Source: Protea cynaroides (taxonomy: Eukaryota > Streptophyta > Magnoliopsida > Proteales > Proteaceae). From it: 64,000 nt of DNA. Where the stretch lies: NCBI GenBank assembly GCA_028583415.1, contig CM053275.1:87104278-87168277 (forward strand), in the 5' to 3' direction. Within the stretch, counting starts at the first letter, position 1, and the number at the start of each line of letters is the position of its first letter. The position numbers and the translations under genes are program-made. A model generated the notes under the pieces. It was not told the origin of the DNA, searched no databases, and saw nothing but the letters and a program-made list of their open reading frames with translations. Below, in pieces: positions 1 through 9,694 of this stretch.

Positions 1-770
1 CCGTCTCGGAAGAACTCTAGGGCTGGTACTTCCTCTGGCTTGTCTCGGCAAGAACTAGCGGTTGGGGTGTCGACTCATGAACTGGGTCCCGAAGTGATTT
101 ACGAGGCCCGCGAGGAGGCTGATCCCCGTCCTAAATTTGACGCGAAAGAGGAAGTTTGCCTCCTTACAGCGGTCGAATTTTCCAGCCTTCAAGAACGTTA
201 TCAGATACTTACTGATGTGGAGATCCGGATGCCCCGACCTAGGTGATAGGACCTGCTGGAATCATCGATCGAAACTTTGTGTGAATCTGGAGATGTTTAA
301 GGATGATTTCCATGTGCCTATATCGTGGCTAGTGGCCAATATCTTAGGGTATTATAAGGTTGCCCCGATCTAACTGATGCCAAACTCGTGGAAGAAAATG
401 ATGGCATTGATAGTGTATTTTAAGAATTTGGGACAGAGGCCGACCCTAAATATGTTGCGGGCCATGTTTACCTTCAATGACTATTGCAAGTCGGGGTAGT
501 ACTACTTTGCGAAGAAGCCCGACTATGGTGACATCCTTGCGGATAAGCCCACGTCCATTAAACTTTGGAAGAACAAATTCTTCTATATCCGAGGCGAGAC
601 TGTGGTACTGGAAAACGTGTGGGTGAAACTAGATGTCGAATCTCTTAATACCGATGTGTCGCTTCAGCAATTCGAGTCCGAGCTTCTGCGGCGTGCCCGC
701 TTGTCGGAGGGGACTCCCCTCTGCGTCTCCGATCTGAGAAACCCATTATTTTTATATGAAAACAAGCTGT

Positions 771-848
771 GTGAGTATTTTCTTTATTTCTATGCGTGCT
801 ATTGTCTGCATACTAACTCCTAACTGATTCTGTTTGTGTATGCTGCAG
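771..848 (+). other. Probable intron 1 of the antisense ORF
   Basis: Donor GTGAGT at 771 and acceptor TGCTGCAG ending at 848, 78 bp, T-rich. Removing it joins a codon split 1/2 (Leu) and carries the ORF past the stop that closes the upstream frame at about 821. Confidence 0.55.
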
Positions 849-1486
849 TGATGTTGTCGAATGAGTATCTTATGGAGCTGCGTAGGAAGGAGGCTGCCAA
901 AGAACAGGAAGCCAAGGAGAAGAGGTCGAGGGCCGACCATGACAGGTGGACAGCGTAGGAGAGACGCAGTGTCGAGGGGGAGGCGACAAGGAAGACTCTG
1001 AAGAGATCACGTAAGACATCCCCTGGTACTGCTCTGGCAAATGCAGCTCGTATCTATGCCATGCCCCTGACTCCTCGGTACCGTGTTCTTGAATTTTTAG
1101 GGAAAGGGGCCGCAGTCACAACTTCTGAGGCGGTTCTTGCACTTGCGAAAACTGCTGGGACAGGACGAGAAAGGCATGCTACCCCTCAACATTCACAACA
1201 ACAATCCGCGCCGCCGTCATCAAGGCCGAGGGAGTACCTGGGACAAGGAGGGGATATGAGCGAGTTTCGACGGATTCCCCTGATTGGCCCCTTGCCTAGG
1301 AGAAAGACTGGTGATGAGCAGGTCTTTCGGCCCGATTGGGCTCTGACCGATGACGACACGGCCATGGGCGATATACGTGCCGCCCGCGAATTGATGAAGG
1401 GGGCCATTCTCCCTCGCGACTGGGAGTTGGTGCAGGACCTCCCCACTCCGTCCTTGATATCTGGAGCCAATACCCTTGCAGCTTCG

Positions 1487-1600
1487 GTAAGCTGCTGTCT
1501 TTATCTACTCTCCATTTTTCCCTGTGTTTTCGATTCTTATTTGTGATGTATAACTGTAAGCTGCTTTCTTTTTTTTTTTTTTTTTTTTTTTTTTTTGCAG
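1487..1600 (+). other. Probable intron 2 of the antisense ORF
   Basis: Donor GTAAGC at 1487; acceptor TTTTTTGCAG ends at 1600 after a run of about 28 T. Length 114 bp. Joining the flanks keeps the frame in phase 0 (…AAS then LGVYME…). The T run is an extreme polypyrimidine tract that has probably expanded by slippage. Confidence 0.6.
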
Positions 1601-2625
1601 CTTGGGGTGTATATGGAAACCATAAAGCAGCGTGTTGAAAAAATGGAAAAGGACTTGAGCGAGATGGATCGGAAGTTGCATTTGGTGGAGGAGCAAAGGG
1701 AAGAAGCCAGGACGTAGCTTCATTCCAAAGAGCAGGAGGTCACATCTGTGACTGTCGAGAATGCTCAACTGCGAGCCGAGGTGGAGGCGTTGCGCGAGGA
1801 GAGGGTTAGCCAACGGGAGGTGGAGAAGTTGAACAAGGAACGCATTGCCAAGCTGAAGTCTATCAGCAAGGTTTCTAAAAATCGGGCAACCAAGTATAAG
1901 GGGGCATCTCTCAAAGCTCGATCCATTGCTGTTGGGGCCATCCGATTATATCAGAAATCAGAGGCATTCAAGGAAATGGTGGGAAAAAAACTCTCTCCAC
2001 AGTTTTACCCAAGGTGCCGAGGTGCTGAAGGATTATGTGGATGAGAGGGTGTCAGGGGTGGACTACGCAGATGCCAAGTGCCTGAAGCCTGTCAAGGTGT
2101 CGATGGAAATAGTGGAAGAAGACGACCCAGAGATCTTTCGACAGTTGGCAGAGGTATTCGAGGGGGAGGATCCTCCCCCTTCTCTTGATGATGGGGAGGA
2201 GTCTCCTTCCACACCTCGGGTTGGCATTTCTTCCGTCACCGGCCTTCCTCTTACCCCTGGCGGCTCTCCTCCCCAGGATGCTGGTGAGACCGGTAGTGGT
2301 GAGATGGTTCACCAAGGAGATAGTAGCTAGTGATCTTGCTATGTAACTTCTTTTCTTTTCCTTTTTTTTTTTTTTTTTTTTTTTTTTTGCTAGGTAGTAC
2401 TGTCGGGGCGCCTCGGTGTTGTTTCTGTAAGGGGAGCCCCGTTTATAAATTTGGAACTGTCGTTTTGTTATCTGTTGAGTATACTGATGTGGTTGTCCTT
2501 TATCGACTTCAAATTGTTTGTGCGTTCTCTTTTGGACTGAATTGTGCAATGCCCAAGTGGCTTATTTGATTGGATTTTATTTTCGCATACTCTCATGTGC
2601 CCCCAGCTGATCGGGATATGGCTAT

Positions 2626-2863
2626 GGCATACCTTCCTCGGCCAAGTGCATTCTGGAACAGAATGCGTCTGGCTGAATAGGTCAACCTACGGTGCTTAGA
2701 GCCCGATCTACCTTGCTCGGCCATGATGTTCGTGAATTCTCTTGGCCGAAAGGGTCACAATTTAAGTTTGAGCTTGAGCTCAGGCTACCCTCCTCGGCCA
2801 AATGTGTCCACTAGTTAGTGAACTGTTTTGGCCATATGGGTCACAATTTAAGGTTGAACTCAG
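2626..2863. repeat. 80-bp tandem array, distal part
   Basis: About three diverged units of a roughly 80-bp repeat (unit starts near 2626, 2706 and 2786), each with the hallmark CTCGGCCAA and, about 50 bp on, TTGGCC plus GGTCACAATTTAAG. It is the continuation of the array at 7357-7836, cut in two by the chromovirus at 2864-7351. Confidence 0.75.
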
Positions 2864-3381
2864 TGTCACGGACTTCTTCTTCGAAGAAATTAACTCGCCC
2901 GTGCGGCACTCGTGCAACCCTCTTATTCGTCACACAAGTCAGCCTACTCACTCAAGACTCCCTTGTTGCTAAGACCCTCAAGACTTACTAGCACACAAAG
3001 AGAGAGAGAACAAGAGACACTTTTAGAAATGAAGCTTGGAATGCTTTGAGAATACTCAACTCTTGTTATCTCAAATGAGGGTGGCCAACCCCTATTTATA
3101 CTTGGAGACCTTACAAATCAATGGCTAGGATTTGTACATGTGTTACTAATCCAATGGTGTAAAAAATTGTCTAGAACTATCTCTAGAACTTTCTATACTA
3201 CTAGATGTTTTTCTACTACTCTCTAAATATCTAATCTCCTTTCTAGAGTCTTCTTCATTTCTATGCAAGTGTGGAAGACTCAAGTAAGTAGGACCTTCTA
3301 GTATGTAGGTATTGGGCTTCATAGTGGGCTGGCCCAATGGAATAGTTTTTTATGGTGGGGTAAGCCCACAAGTTTGTGACA
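2864..3381 (-). repeat. 3' LTR of the nested chromovirus
   Basis: 518 bp, TG…CA ends (TGTCACGG…TTTGTGACA). It matches 6835-7351 almost base for base, differing by scattered substitutions and small indels. Confidence 0.92.
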
Positions 3382-3397
3382 ATCCTCCCCCACCAAT
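3382..3397 (-). other. Polypurine tract of the chromovirus
   Basis: On the minus strand GGTGGGGGAGGAT lies directly before the 3' LTR, the expected place and composition for the plus-strand primer of reverse transcription. Confidence 0.8.
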
Positions 3398-3399
3398 TC

Positions 3400-3795
3400 C
3401 TTCGTCGTCCTCGACGAGTCCTTAGCCATTTTGCTCATCATGGAATTGTCGGATTTGTTCCTCAAAGTGCCATAACTCCTCAGCTTGTTCCCATGATGCT
3501 TCTCGTTCAGGTAGTCATTTCCACTTGATTAAGTACTCCTTCTGTATTGGGGCTCCCTCCTTGTTGGTTACACGTTTCTCTAGTATGCTCTCAACCTCCT
3601 TCTCAAATGATGGCATCAATGTCGCTGGGCCACGTTGTGAAACACCTCTTGTTAGGTCCTCCACATCTTTATAGTAAGGCTTAAGACAACTTATGTGGAA
3701 GACTAGATGTATCTTCAGCCAGGCAGGTAACTGAAGTTGGTAGGATACTTTTCCGAGTCTCTTATCCTGTCGGGTAAGCTCGTTCTCAATTGGCT
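3400..3795 (-). pseudogene. Integrase C-terminal (GPY) end and chromodomain, remnant
   Basis: Minus-strand reading near 3775-3650 gives the GPY-end signature (RLGKVSYQLQLPAWLKIH, then VFHISCLKPYY). It is followed at about 3600-3430 by a chromodomain with EYLIKWK, LPEREASWEQAEELW and FEEQIRQF. A TGA replaces the glycine codon expected after IKWK (near 3526), and the reading is in a different frame from the RT-RNase H ORF. No integrase zinc finger or catalytic core precedes it, so a deletion joined the RNase H region to the integrase tail around 3765-3800. The chromodomain identifies the element as a chromovirus, a lineage thought to use it to target chromatin. Confidence 0.8.
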
Positions 3796-5400
3796 TATAC
3801 TAGCCAACTCCTCTAACTTTAAGGAGGCAAGCTCAGCTTTTCTACTCAAACCATCAGCCACTTGGTTGATTCTCCCTGGCTGATACTCTAATACCATATC
3901 GAACTCTGCCAAGAAGTCTTGCCAACGTGCTTGTTTGGGGCTGAGCTTCTTCTGGGACTGAAAGTAGCTTGTGGCAACATTGTTGGTCTTGACCACAAAC
4001 TTTGAGCCCAATAGGTAGTGACGCCAAGTGCGGAGACAATGTACCACTGCAGTCATCTCCTTCTCCTGCACTGTGTAACGTCGCTCGGTCTCATTTAACT
4101 TACGGCTCTCGTAAGCTATGGGATGACCATCTTGCATTAACACTCCACCTATTGCAAAGTCAGATGCATCGGTCTGAACTTCGAATGGCTTTGTATGGTC
4201 AGGAAGGGTCATGACAGGTTCTTCAATTACCGCTTGCTTCAAGTCATCAAACGCCCTCTGACACCCGACCGTCCATCTCCACTCATGTTCTTTCTTTAAC
4301 AAGTCTGTAAGTGGGGCTGCTCTCCCAGAGTATGACTTGATGAACCTTCGATAGTAGTTGACAAGACCCAAGAATGATCTCAACTCAGCAACATTAGTGG
4401 GTTCCTCCCACTCCATTATAGCTCGCACCTTCCCTTGTTCCATTCTCAATTTTCCATCCCCAATCCAGTGTCCAAGGAAGCACACCTCAGGTTGTGCAAA
4501 ACTGTACTTCTCCCTTTTCACATACAAGGTGTTTTTCCTTAAGACTTGAAAGACTGTCCTTAGATGAACAATATATTCTTCCAGTGTCTTACTGTAGATC
4601 ACAATGTCATCTAAGTATACTACGACAAATTGATCCAAGTAGGGATGAAAGATCTTGTTCATTAAGGTACAGAAGGTGGCAGGTGCATTGGTTAAACCAA
4701 AAGGCATGACTAACAACTCAAAGGCTCCATACCTCGTCACGCATGTCGTTTTAGGTTCATCCCCTTCTACTATACGTACCTGATAGTAGCCCGATCTCAA
4801 GTCTAGCTTTGTGAAATATTTGGCTCCACCTAGTTGATCAAACAAATCACCCACCAATGGAACTGGATATTTATTCTTGATGGTCACCTTGTTAAGTGCT
4901 CTATAGTCGATGCATAGACGTAGGCTCCCATCGTGCTTCTTCTGAAACAACATCGGGGCTCCATAGGGTGCTTTAGAAGGTCTAATGTACCCTGCATCTA
5001 GCAAATCCTTTAGTTGTCTCCGCAATTCCTTAAGCTCTGGCGGTGACATACGATATGGTGCCATGGCCGGCAGTTTGGCACCAGGGACCAACTCGATCTC
5101 GTGGTCTACCTCTCTTCGTGGAGGTAGCTTCTTAGGTAACTCGTTAGGCATTATGTCCTTGTACTCATTAAGGACTGCTTCAATCTCCTGTGGTTTGGCC
5201 TTTTTGGGCCCCATATCCTCTTCCTCTCTCAAGGATGCCACATAGGTGATTTCTCCTTTCTTGAGACCCTTAGTTAGTTGGAGGGTAGAGATGAATTCTA
5301 CGCTCCTCCCCTGTTTCTCATGTACAACAGGTACCATGCAAGGGGCATCCTTGTCCAGGACACATACAGCTCGAAACGATGGCATAGGGATTGCTGTAGC
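3796..5400 (-). pseudogene. Reverse transcriptase and RNase H of the nested chromovirus
   Basis: One long open frame of about 550 codons. RT motifs in order: KLDLRSGYYQVR, MPFGLTNAPATF, the catalytic VVYLDDIVIYS, and FLGHWIGDG. RNase H follows with QTDASDFAIGGVL, the Glu-containing VQEKEMTAVVHCLRTWRHYL and a VKTNN motif. In active relatives the last reads VKTDN, so the third catalytic Asp is replaced by Asn. The frame is open and well preserved, but the sequence then jumps to the integrase tail, so the pol polyprotein is internally deleted. Confidence 0.9.
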
Positions 5401-6198
5401 AGCACTTCAAAAGTCCATCCCAAGAACCACCTTGAAATCATATATGGGTGCTACGCAGAAACTCGTAGGACCCCTCCATGTGCCCACACGAAGATCTACA
5501 TCTTTTGCTACTCCAAGTGTGGGTTGGGCTTTAGAGTTCACTGCCTTCATTCGGTTGAATCCTTTACAATGTTAAGGCCCAACCTTTTAGCTTCGTCGCT
5601 CGCGACAAAGTTATGGGTTGCCCCCGTATCAACTAATGCTCGTGTGTCTTTCTCATTGAGTTTGACATCTACGAACATTAATTCTCTTTGGTGGGGCTTT
5701 GGATTTCTATTTTCACTACCCTTCAAGGCATTAAGTAATCTCATGGTACTCATGCGAGGCTCAGACGTACCTTCATCAACTTTAACTGCATTCAGGGCCT
5801 TCTTCTGTGGACAATCTCGCACCCGATGATCACCATCACATAAGAAGCAACCTGTTTTCTTGGGCTCCTCTTTACCTTTGCTTGGCTTCCTGAAGCTTTT
5901 GAAGCTATTTTTCTTCTCTCCCTCACATTTGCCTTTATTGTAGCTCTTAGTTTGTTTGGACTTCGAAGAGTCACTAGCCTTGTCGCTAAACTCCATAAGG
6001 CGTTCGGCTGCCGCAAGTGCAGAAGCCAAATCCTTGACTCCTTGTCGTGTCAGCTCCTGTTCTGCCCACTTCTGGAGTCCATCCATGAAGAAGAAGAGTC
6101 AATCCCTCTCTAAGATGTCGGTGGTGTCTAGCATTAAGGTTGTGAATTTCTTCACGTAGTCCATTATCGAGCCTATGTGCCTCAACCGTTTTAAGCTT
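5401..6198 (-). pseudogene. Gag nucleocapsid and aspartic protease of the chromovirus
   Basis: A lysine-rich stretch precedes a CCHC zinc knuckle (CFLCDGDHRVRDC), then the protease active site ALVDTGATHNFV. The frame closes near 5547, and a frameshift separates this part from the RT frame beginning near 5400. The zinc knuckle would bind RNA during packaging and the protease would cut the polyprotein. Broken by the frameshift, hence pseudogene. Confidence 0.8.
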
Positions 6199-6801
6199 TT
6201 ACGAGCAAGGTACTCCACATTCCACATTCTCAGGTAGGAATTGATGTTTCAACTCTTTCTTCAATTCCTCCCATGTTGAGATATTGCATAGCCCTTTCTC
6301 AATATCTTCGTATCTTCGTCGCCCCCACAACATAGCATCATCAGTGAGGTACATGACACTTGTGCTTACCTTTTCGTCCTCGTCCTCCATCTTGGAAGCC
6401 TTGAAGTATTGCTCCATTTGCCAAATGAAGTTCTCTAAAACTTTGACATCCCTTGTCCCATTGAAGGGTTTAGGTTCAGGGATCTGAAGTTTAGAGATCT
6501 CCCTTTGGCTAGGCCCTTCATTGGCCACGGCTCTCTTCAGCACGGGGATCTTGGCCTTCAAGTCTTCATTGACAACTCTCAAGTTATCAATCTCTTCTCT
6601 GAGTGAATCCACCATTCTGGAAAAATCTTCTTTGACCCCGTCTAATGCTATCTTCATTGCACCCTCAAGCGTCTTGACCGAATCAAAGCATTCGGTTATC
6701 TTCTTGTCTCCATTGGCCATAGTAGCCTCCAACCGATCTAGGCGTGCCTCCAAAGTTGCACCTTCATCGGACAATACCTTGCTGATGTCAAGTCTCGCCA
6801 T
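6199..6801 (-). pseudogene. Gag capsid region of the chromovirus
   Basis: The likely start is the ATG at 6799-6801 (MARLDISKVL), shortly after the primer site. The N-terminal part is heptad-rich; then comes the gag capsid signature FNGTRDVKVLENFIWQMEQYF and WEELKKELKHQFLPENVE. Just after that, a 7-bp tandem duplication (CCACATT at 6215-6221 and 6222-6228, plus-strand reading) shifts the frame and stops it at 6199. Confidence 0.8.
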
Positions 6802-6819
6802 AGCTCCCCTCTCAAACTT

Positions 6820-6832
6820 GGCTCTGATACCA
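6820..6832 (-). other. Primer-binding site, initiator tRNA-Met type
   Basis: TGGTATCAGAGCC on the minus strand, two bases inside the 5' LTR. This is the classical site complementary to the 3' end of plant initiator tRNA-Met. Confidence 0.92.
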
Positions 6833-6834
6833 CT

Positions 6835-7351
6835 TGTCACGGACTTCTTCTTTGAAGAAGCTAACTCGCCCGTGGGGCACTCGTACAACCCTCTTATTCG
6901 TTACACAAGTCAGCCTACTCACTCAAGACTCCCTTGTTGCTAAGACCCTCAAGACTTACTAGCACACAAAGAGAGAGAGAATAAGAGACACTTTTAGAAA
7001 TGAAGCTTGGAATGCTTTGAGAATACTCAACTTTTGTTATCTCAAATGAGGGTGGCCAACCCCTATTTATACTTGGAGGCCTTACAAATCAATGGCTAGG
7101 ATTTGTATATGTGTTACTAATCCAATGGTGTAAAGAATTGTCTAGAACTATCTCTAAAACTTTCTATACTACTAGATGTTTCTCTACTACTCTCTAAATA
7201 TCTAATCTCCTTTCTAGAGTCTTCTTCATTTCTATGCAAATGTGGAAGACCCTAGTAAGTAGGACTTCTAGTATGTAGGTATTGGGCTTCATAGTGGGTT
7301 GGCCCAATAGAATAGTTTTTTATGGTGGGGTAAGCCCACAAGTTTGTGACA
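6835..7351 (-). repeat. 5' LTR of the nested chromovirus
   Basis: 517 bp, TG…CA ends, near-identical to 2864-3381. It carries the element's promoter on the minus strand; TATTTATACTTGG-type A/T segments near 7062-7075 could hold the TATA element, but this is not certain. Confidence 0.9.
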
Positions 7352-7356
7352 TCAGG

Positions 7357-7836
7357 CTACCCTCCTCGGCCAAATGTGTCCACTAGTTAGTGAACTCTTT
7401 TGGCCGTATGGAACGCAATCTAAGTTTGAGCTCAGACTACCCTCCTCGGCCAAATGTGTCCACTAGTTAGTGAACTCTTTTGGCCGTATGGGTCGCAATC
7501 TAAGTTTGAGCTCCGTCTACCCTCTTCGGCCAAATGTGTTCACAGATTACTGAACTCTTTTGGCCGTATGGGCCACAATTTAAGTTTGAGCTCAGGCTAC
7601 CCTCCTTGGCCAAATGTGTCCACTAGTTAGTTAACTCTTTTGGCCGTATGGGTCACAATCTAAGTTTGAGCTCCGTCTACCCTCTTCGGCCAAATGTGTT
7701 TACAGATTAATGAACTCTTTTGGTCGTATGGGTCACAATTTAAGGTTGAGCTCAGGCTACCCTCCTCGGCCAAATGTGTTCACTAGTTAGTGAACTCTTT
7801 TGGCCGTATGGGTCGTAATTGAAGTTTGAGCTCAAC
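7357..7836. repeat. 80-bp tandem array, proximal part (six units)
   Basis: Units start at 7357, 7437, 7517, 7597, 7677 and 7757, an exact 80-bp period. Two unit types occur in the order A-A-B-A-B-A: type A has CTCAGGCTACC and CTAGTTAGTGAACTC, type B has CTCCGTCTACC and ACAGATTA. The last A-B pairs suggest a 160-bp higher-order unit. The array lies between the end of pol (7939) and the antisense ORF. Tandem repeats in this 3' region are known from Tat/Ogre-type elements and can seed satellite DNA. Confidence 0.92.
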
Positions 7837-7938
7837 CTATCCTGCTTCCTTTCTCTCATTGTGATGTCAACAATGAAAAAAGTTAGAAAATCCAAGGGAC
7901 ACTTTCCTTGATTTGAAAATATGGCAGTTAGGGCCAGG

Positions 7939-9299
7939 TTACATCATGGTGAAGTACTGGTAAAATAGACAGAGGTGTTCTGCATTCCATGCTCGAGGTA
8001 GGGCATTGCCTTCCATGTTTGCAAGATGATAAGCGCCGTTCTGAAGTACTTGAGTGACTTGATATGGTCCCTCCCAGTTTGGGGCTAACTTCCCTTGATT
8101 GGTTGGAACGGAGGCGATTGTGCTTCGAAGAACAAGATCCCCGACCTTGAATGATCGTTTGTGGACCCTCTTGTTGTAATGCTTGGCCACATGTTGCTAT
8201 TGAGTGGCTATCCAGATTTGGGCCTGATCTCTGGTCTCCTCTAGGAGGTCCAAATTTGTTCGCAATCCTTCTTCATTAGAGGTAGGGTCATAATAGGTGA
8301 TCCTGTGTGAGATGATGCGTACTTCCAAGGGGAGAACTGCTTCAGCGCCAAAGGCCAACATGAACGGTGATTCTCCAGTGGCTATCTTGGGGGTTGTTCG
8401 ATCCACCCATAAGATGTGTGGTAATTCATTTAACCATTGACCTTTTGCGCACTCTAACCGAGTCTTGATCCCTTTGAGTAGAATCTTGTTGGTGGACACT
8501 GTTTGTCCAGTGGTCTGGGGGTGCTTCACCGCCCCATGGCGATGATCAATATGGTTTTCTTCACAGAAGTCGAAGAAGGCCTTGTTCTCAAACTGCTTGC
8601 CATTGTCGGTGATTAGCACCCGCAGAATACCATAGCAGTAGACAACAAAGTTTTTAAAAAACTAACGGATTATGTTTTCTGGGATGCTGGATACTGCCTT
8701 TGCCTCAGCCCACTTGGTAAAATAGTCTACCACGACGATGATGAATTTTCTTTGATAGCAGGGGGAAAAGGACCCATGATGTCCATTCCCCAGGTGGCAA
8801 AGGAAATTGGGGCTGTTTCAATTGACCTCAGGGGGGCTGCTGGGAGATGGGGAACTGGGGCATACAACTGGCACTTCCAACATTTTTTGACGTAGTCTAT
8901 GCATTCCTTCCTCATTTTTGGCCAGTAGTAGCCATGTCGTAAGATTTTATGAGCGAGGACTCTCTCCCCTTAATGGACTCCGCAAATTCTTTCTTGTACC
9001 TCCTTGATTGCCAAAGCTGCTTCAGATGGGCACAGACATCGCAGTAGGGGGAATGTAAAGGCTTTTTTGTACAAAGTATCTACCTCTACTACGTAATGGG
9101 TAGCTTTGGATTGTATCCGCCTAGCCTCTTTTCTTTCTCCCTGGAGGATGCCTTCTCTAAGAAATAAATAAATTGGATCTATCCATGATGGTTCTGTTGT
9201 GGCTGGCATTACCATTTTGGAATTTGGATCCACTGTTGAGTGTAGTAAGGTTTCGGTATACACCGAGTGATCAAGGTCTGATAAGTCCGAGGTGGCCAA
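7939..9299 (-). pseudogene. Integrase of the Tat element
   Basis: Minus-strand order: HHCC zinc-binding part near 8990-8870 (AHKILRHGYYWP, CWKCQ), first catalytic Asp in GMDIMGPF, second Asp in ITDNGKQF, then QTTGQTVSTNK where active relatives carry a catalytic Glu, and the C-terminal GPY-like part (KLAPNWEGPYQVTQV) ending at 7939. The catalytic Glu is replaced. Stops near 8624-8726 and 8193 break the frame. It would have joined element cDNA to the host chromosome; this copy cannot. Confidence 0.88.
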
Positions 9300-9694
9300 T
9301 TTGGAAAGGGCATCTGCCTATGTGTTCTGATCCCTAAGTATGTGGTTCAAGGTGAAACTATCAAAAACTGAGGCTGCCTCTTGTACCTTTCACAAGTATG
9401 CTGCCATATTGACTTTCTTTGCCTCGTACTCTCCATTTATCTATTGTACTACCAATTGAGAGTCGCTAGACACCTCGATCCTTCTTGCCATTACTGCCTT
9501 GGCTAGGCGTAGTCCGGCGATCAAAGCTTCGTATTCGGCCGCATTGTTTGACGCCTAAAATTTGAACCGAAGGGCGTATCGAATCTGAAAGCCTTCGGGG
9601 CTCGTGAGTATGAAACCAGCACCGCACTGGCCTTGTTCGAGGCTCCATCGACAAATAAGGTTCATGGTTGCAATTTGCTTTCTTTGCCTTTGCT
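9300..9694 (-). pseudogene. Second RNase H domain of the Tat element
   Basis: The minus-strand reading carries FVDGASNKAS, ASNNAAEYEALIAGLRLA and DSQLVVQ, the metal-ligand motifs of a complete second RNase H, ending with ADALSKLA. At least four in-frame stops interrupt it. A second RNase H located after the usual Ty3 RNase H is a recognised mark of the Tat lineage. Confidence 0.8.

Larger units (their letters stand above)
1..2330 (+). pseudogene. Antisense additional ORF of the Tat element, intron-containing, coiled-coil protein
   Basis: This plus-strand gene lies opposite to gag-pol. The same reading continues through 250-760 (motifs FHVPISWLVANILGYYKV, KNKFFYIRGETV), 850-1486 and 1601-2000, interrupted by in-frame stops near 370, 498, 957 and 1716. 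Two stretches look like spliceosomal introns (771-848 and 1487-1600), and joining across each keeps the frame. The N-terminal part resembles the plant 'putative gypsy type transposon' family (Transposase_28); the part encoded at 1601-1960 is rich in E, K, L and R in heptad-like spacing and is likely a coiled coil. The C-terminal part (2040-2330) is acidic and proline/serine rich. Function is unknown. The start lies at or before base 1. The stops indicate a dead copy. Confidence 0.65.
2864..7351 (-). mobile_element. Nested chromovirus (Ty3/gypsy) with integrase core deleted
   Basis: A 4488-bp element with near-identical LTRs (2864-3381 and 6835-7351), both starting TGTCACGG and ending TTTGTGACA. 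TCAG occurs immediately before the left LTR (2860-2863) and after the right LTR (7352-7355), consistent with a target duplication. On the minus strand it has an initiator tRNA-Met-type primer site, gag with a zinc knuckle, a protease (DTGA), RT and RNase H, then the integrase C-terminal GPY part and a chromodomain, and a polypurine tract. Integrase zinc finger and DDE core are absent. Frameshifts in gag and protease, a stop in the chromodomain and a changed RNase H residue show it cannot be autonomous. It inserted inside the 80-bp repeats of the Tat element, so it is younger than that element. Confidence 0.9.

Noticed and set aside
3715..3860. RT-RNase H ORF C-terminus (…FSYLPG) as a true protein end
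   Set aside because: The neighbouring frame gives the integrase GPY signature over the same bases, so the ORF end is out-of-frame translation after the deletion.
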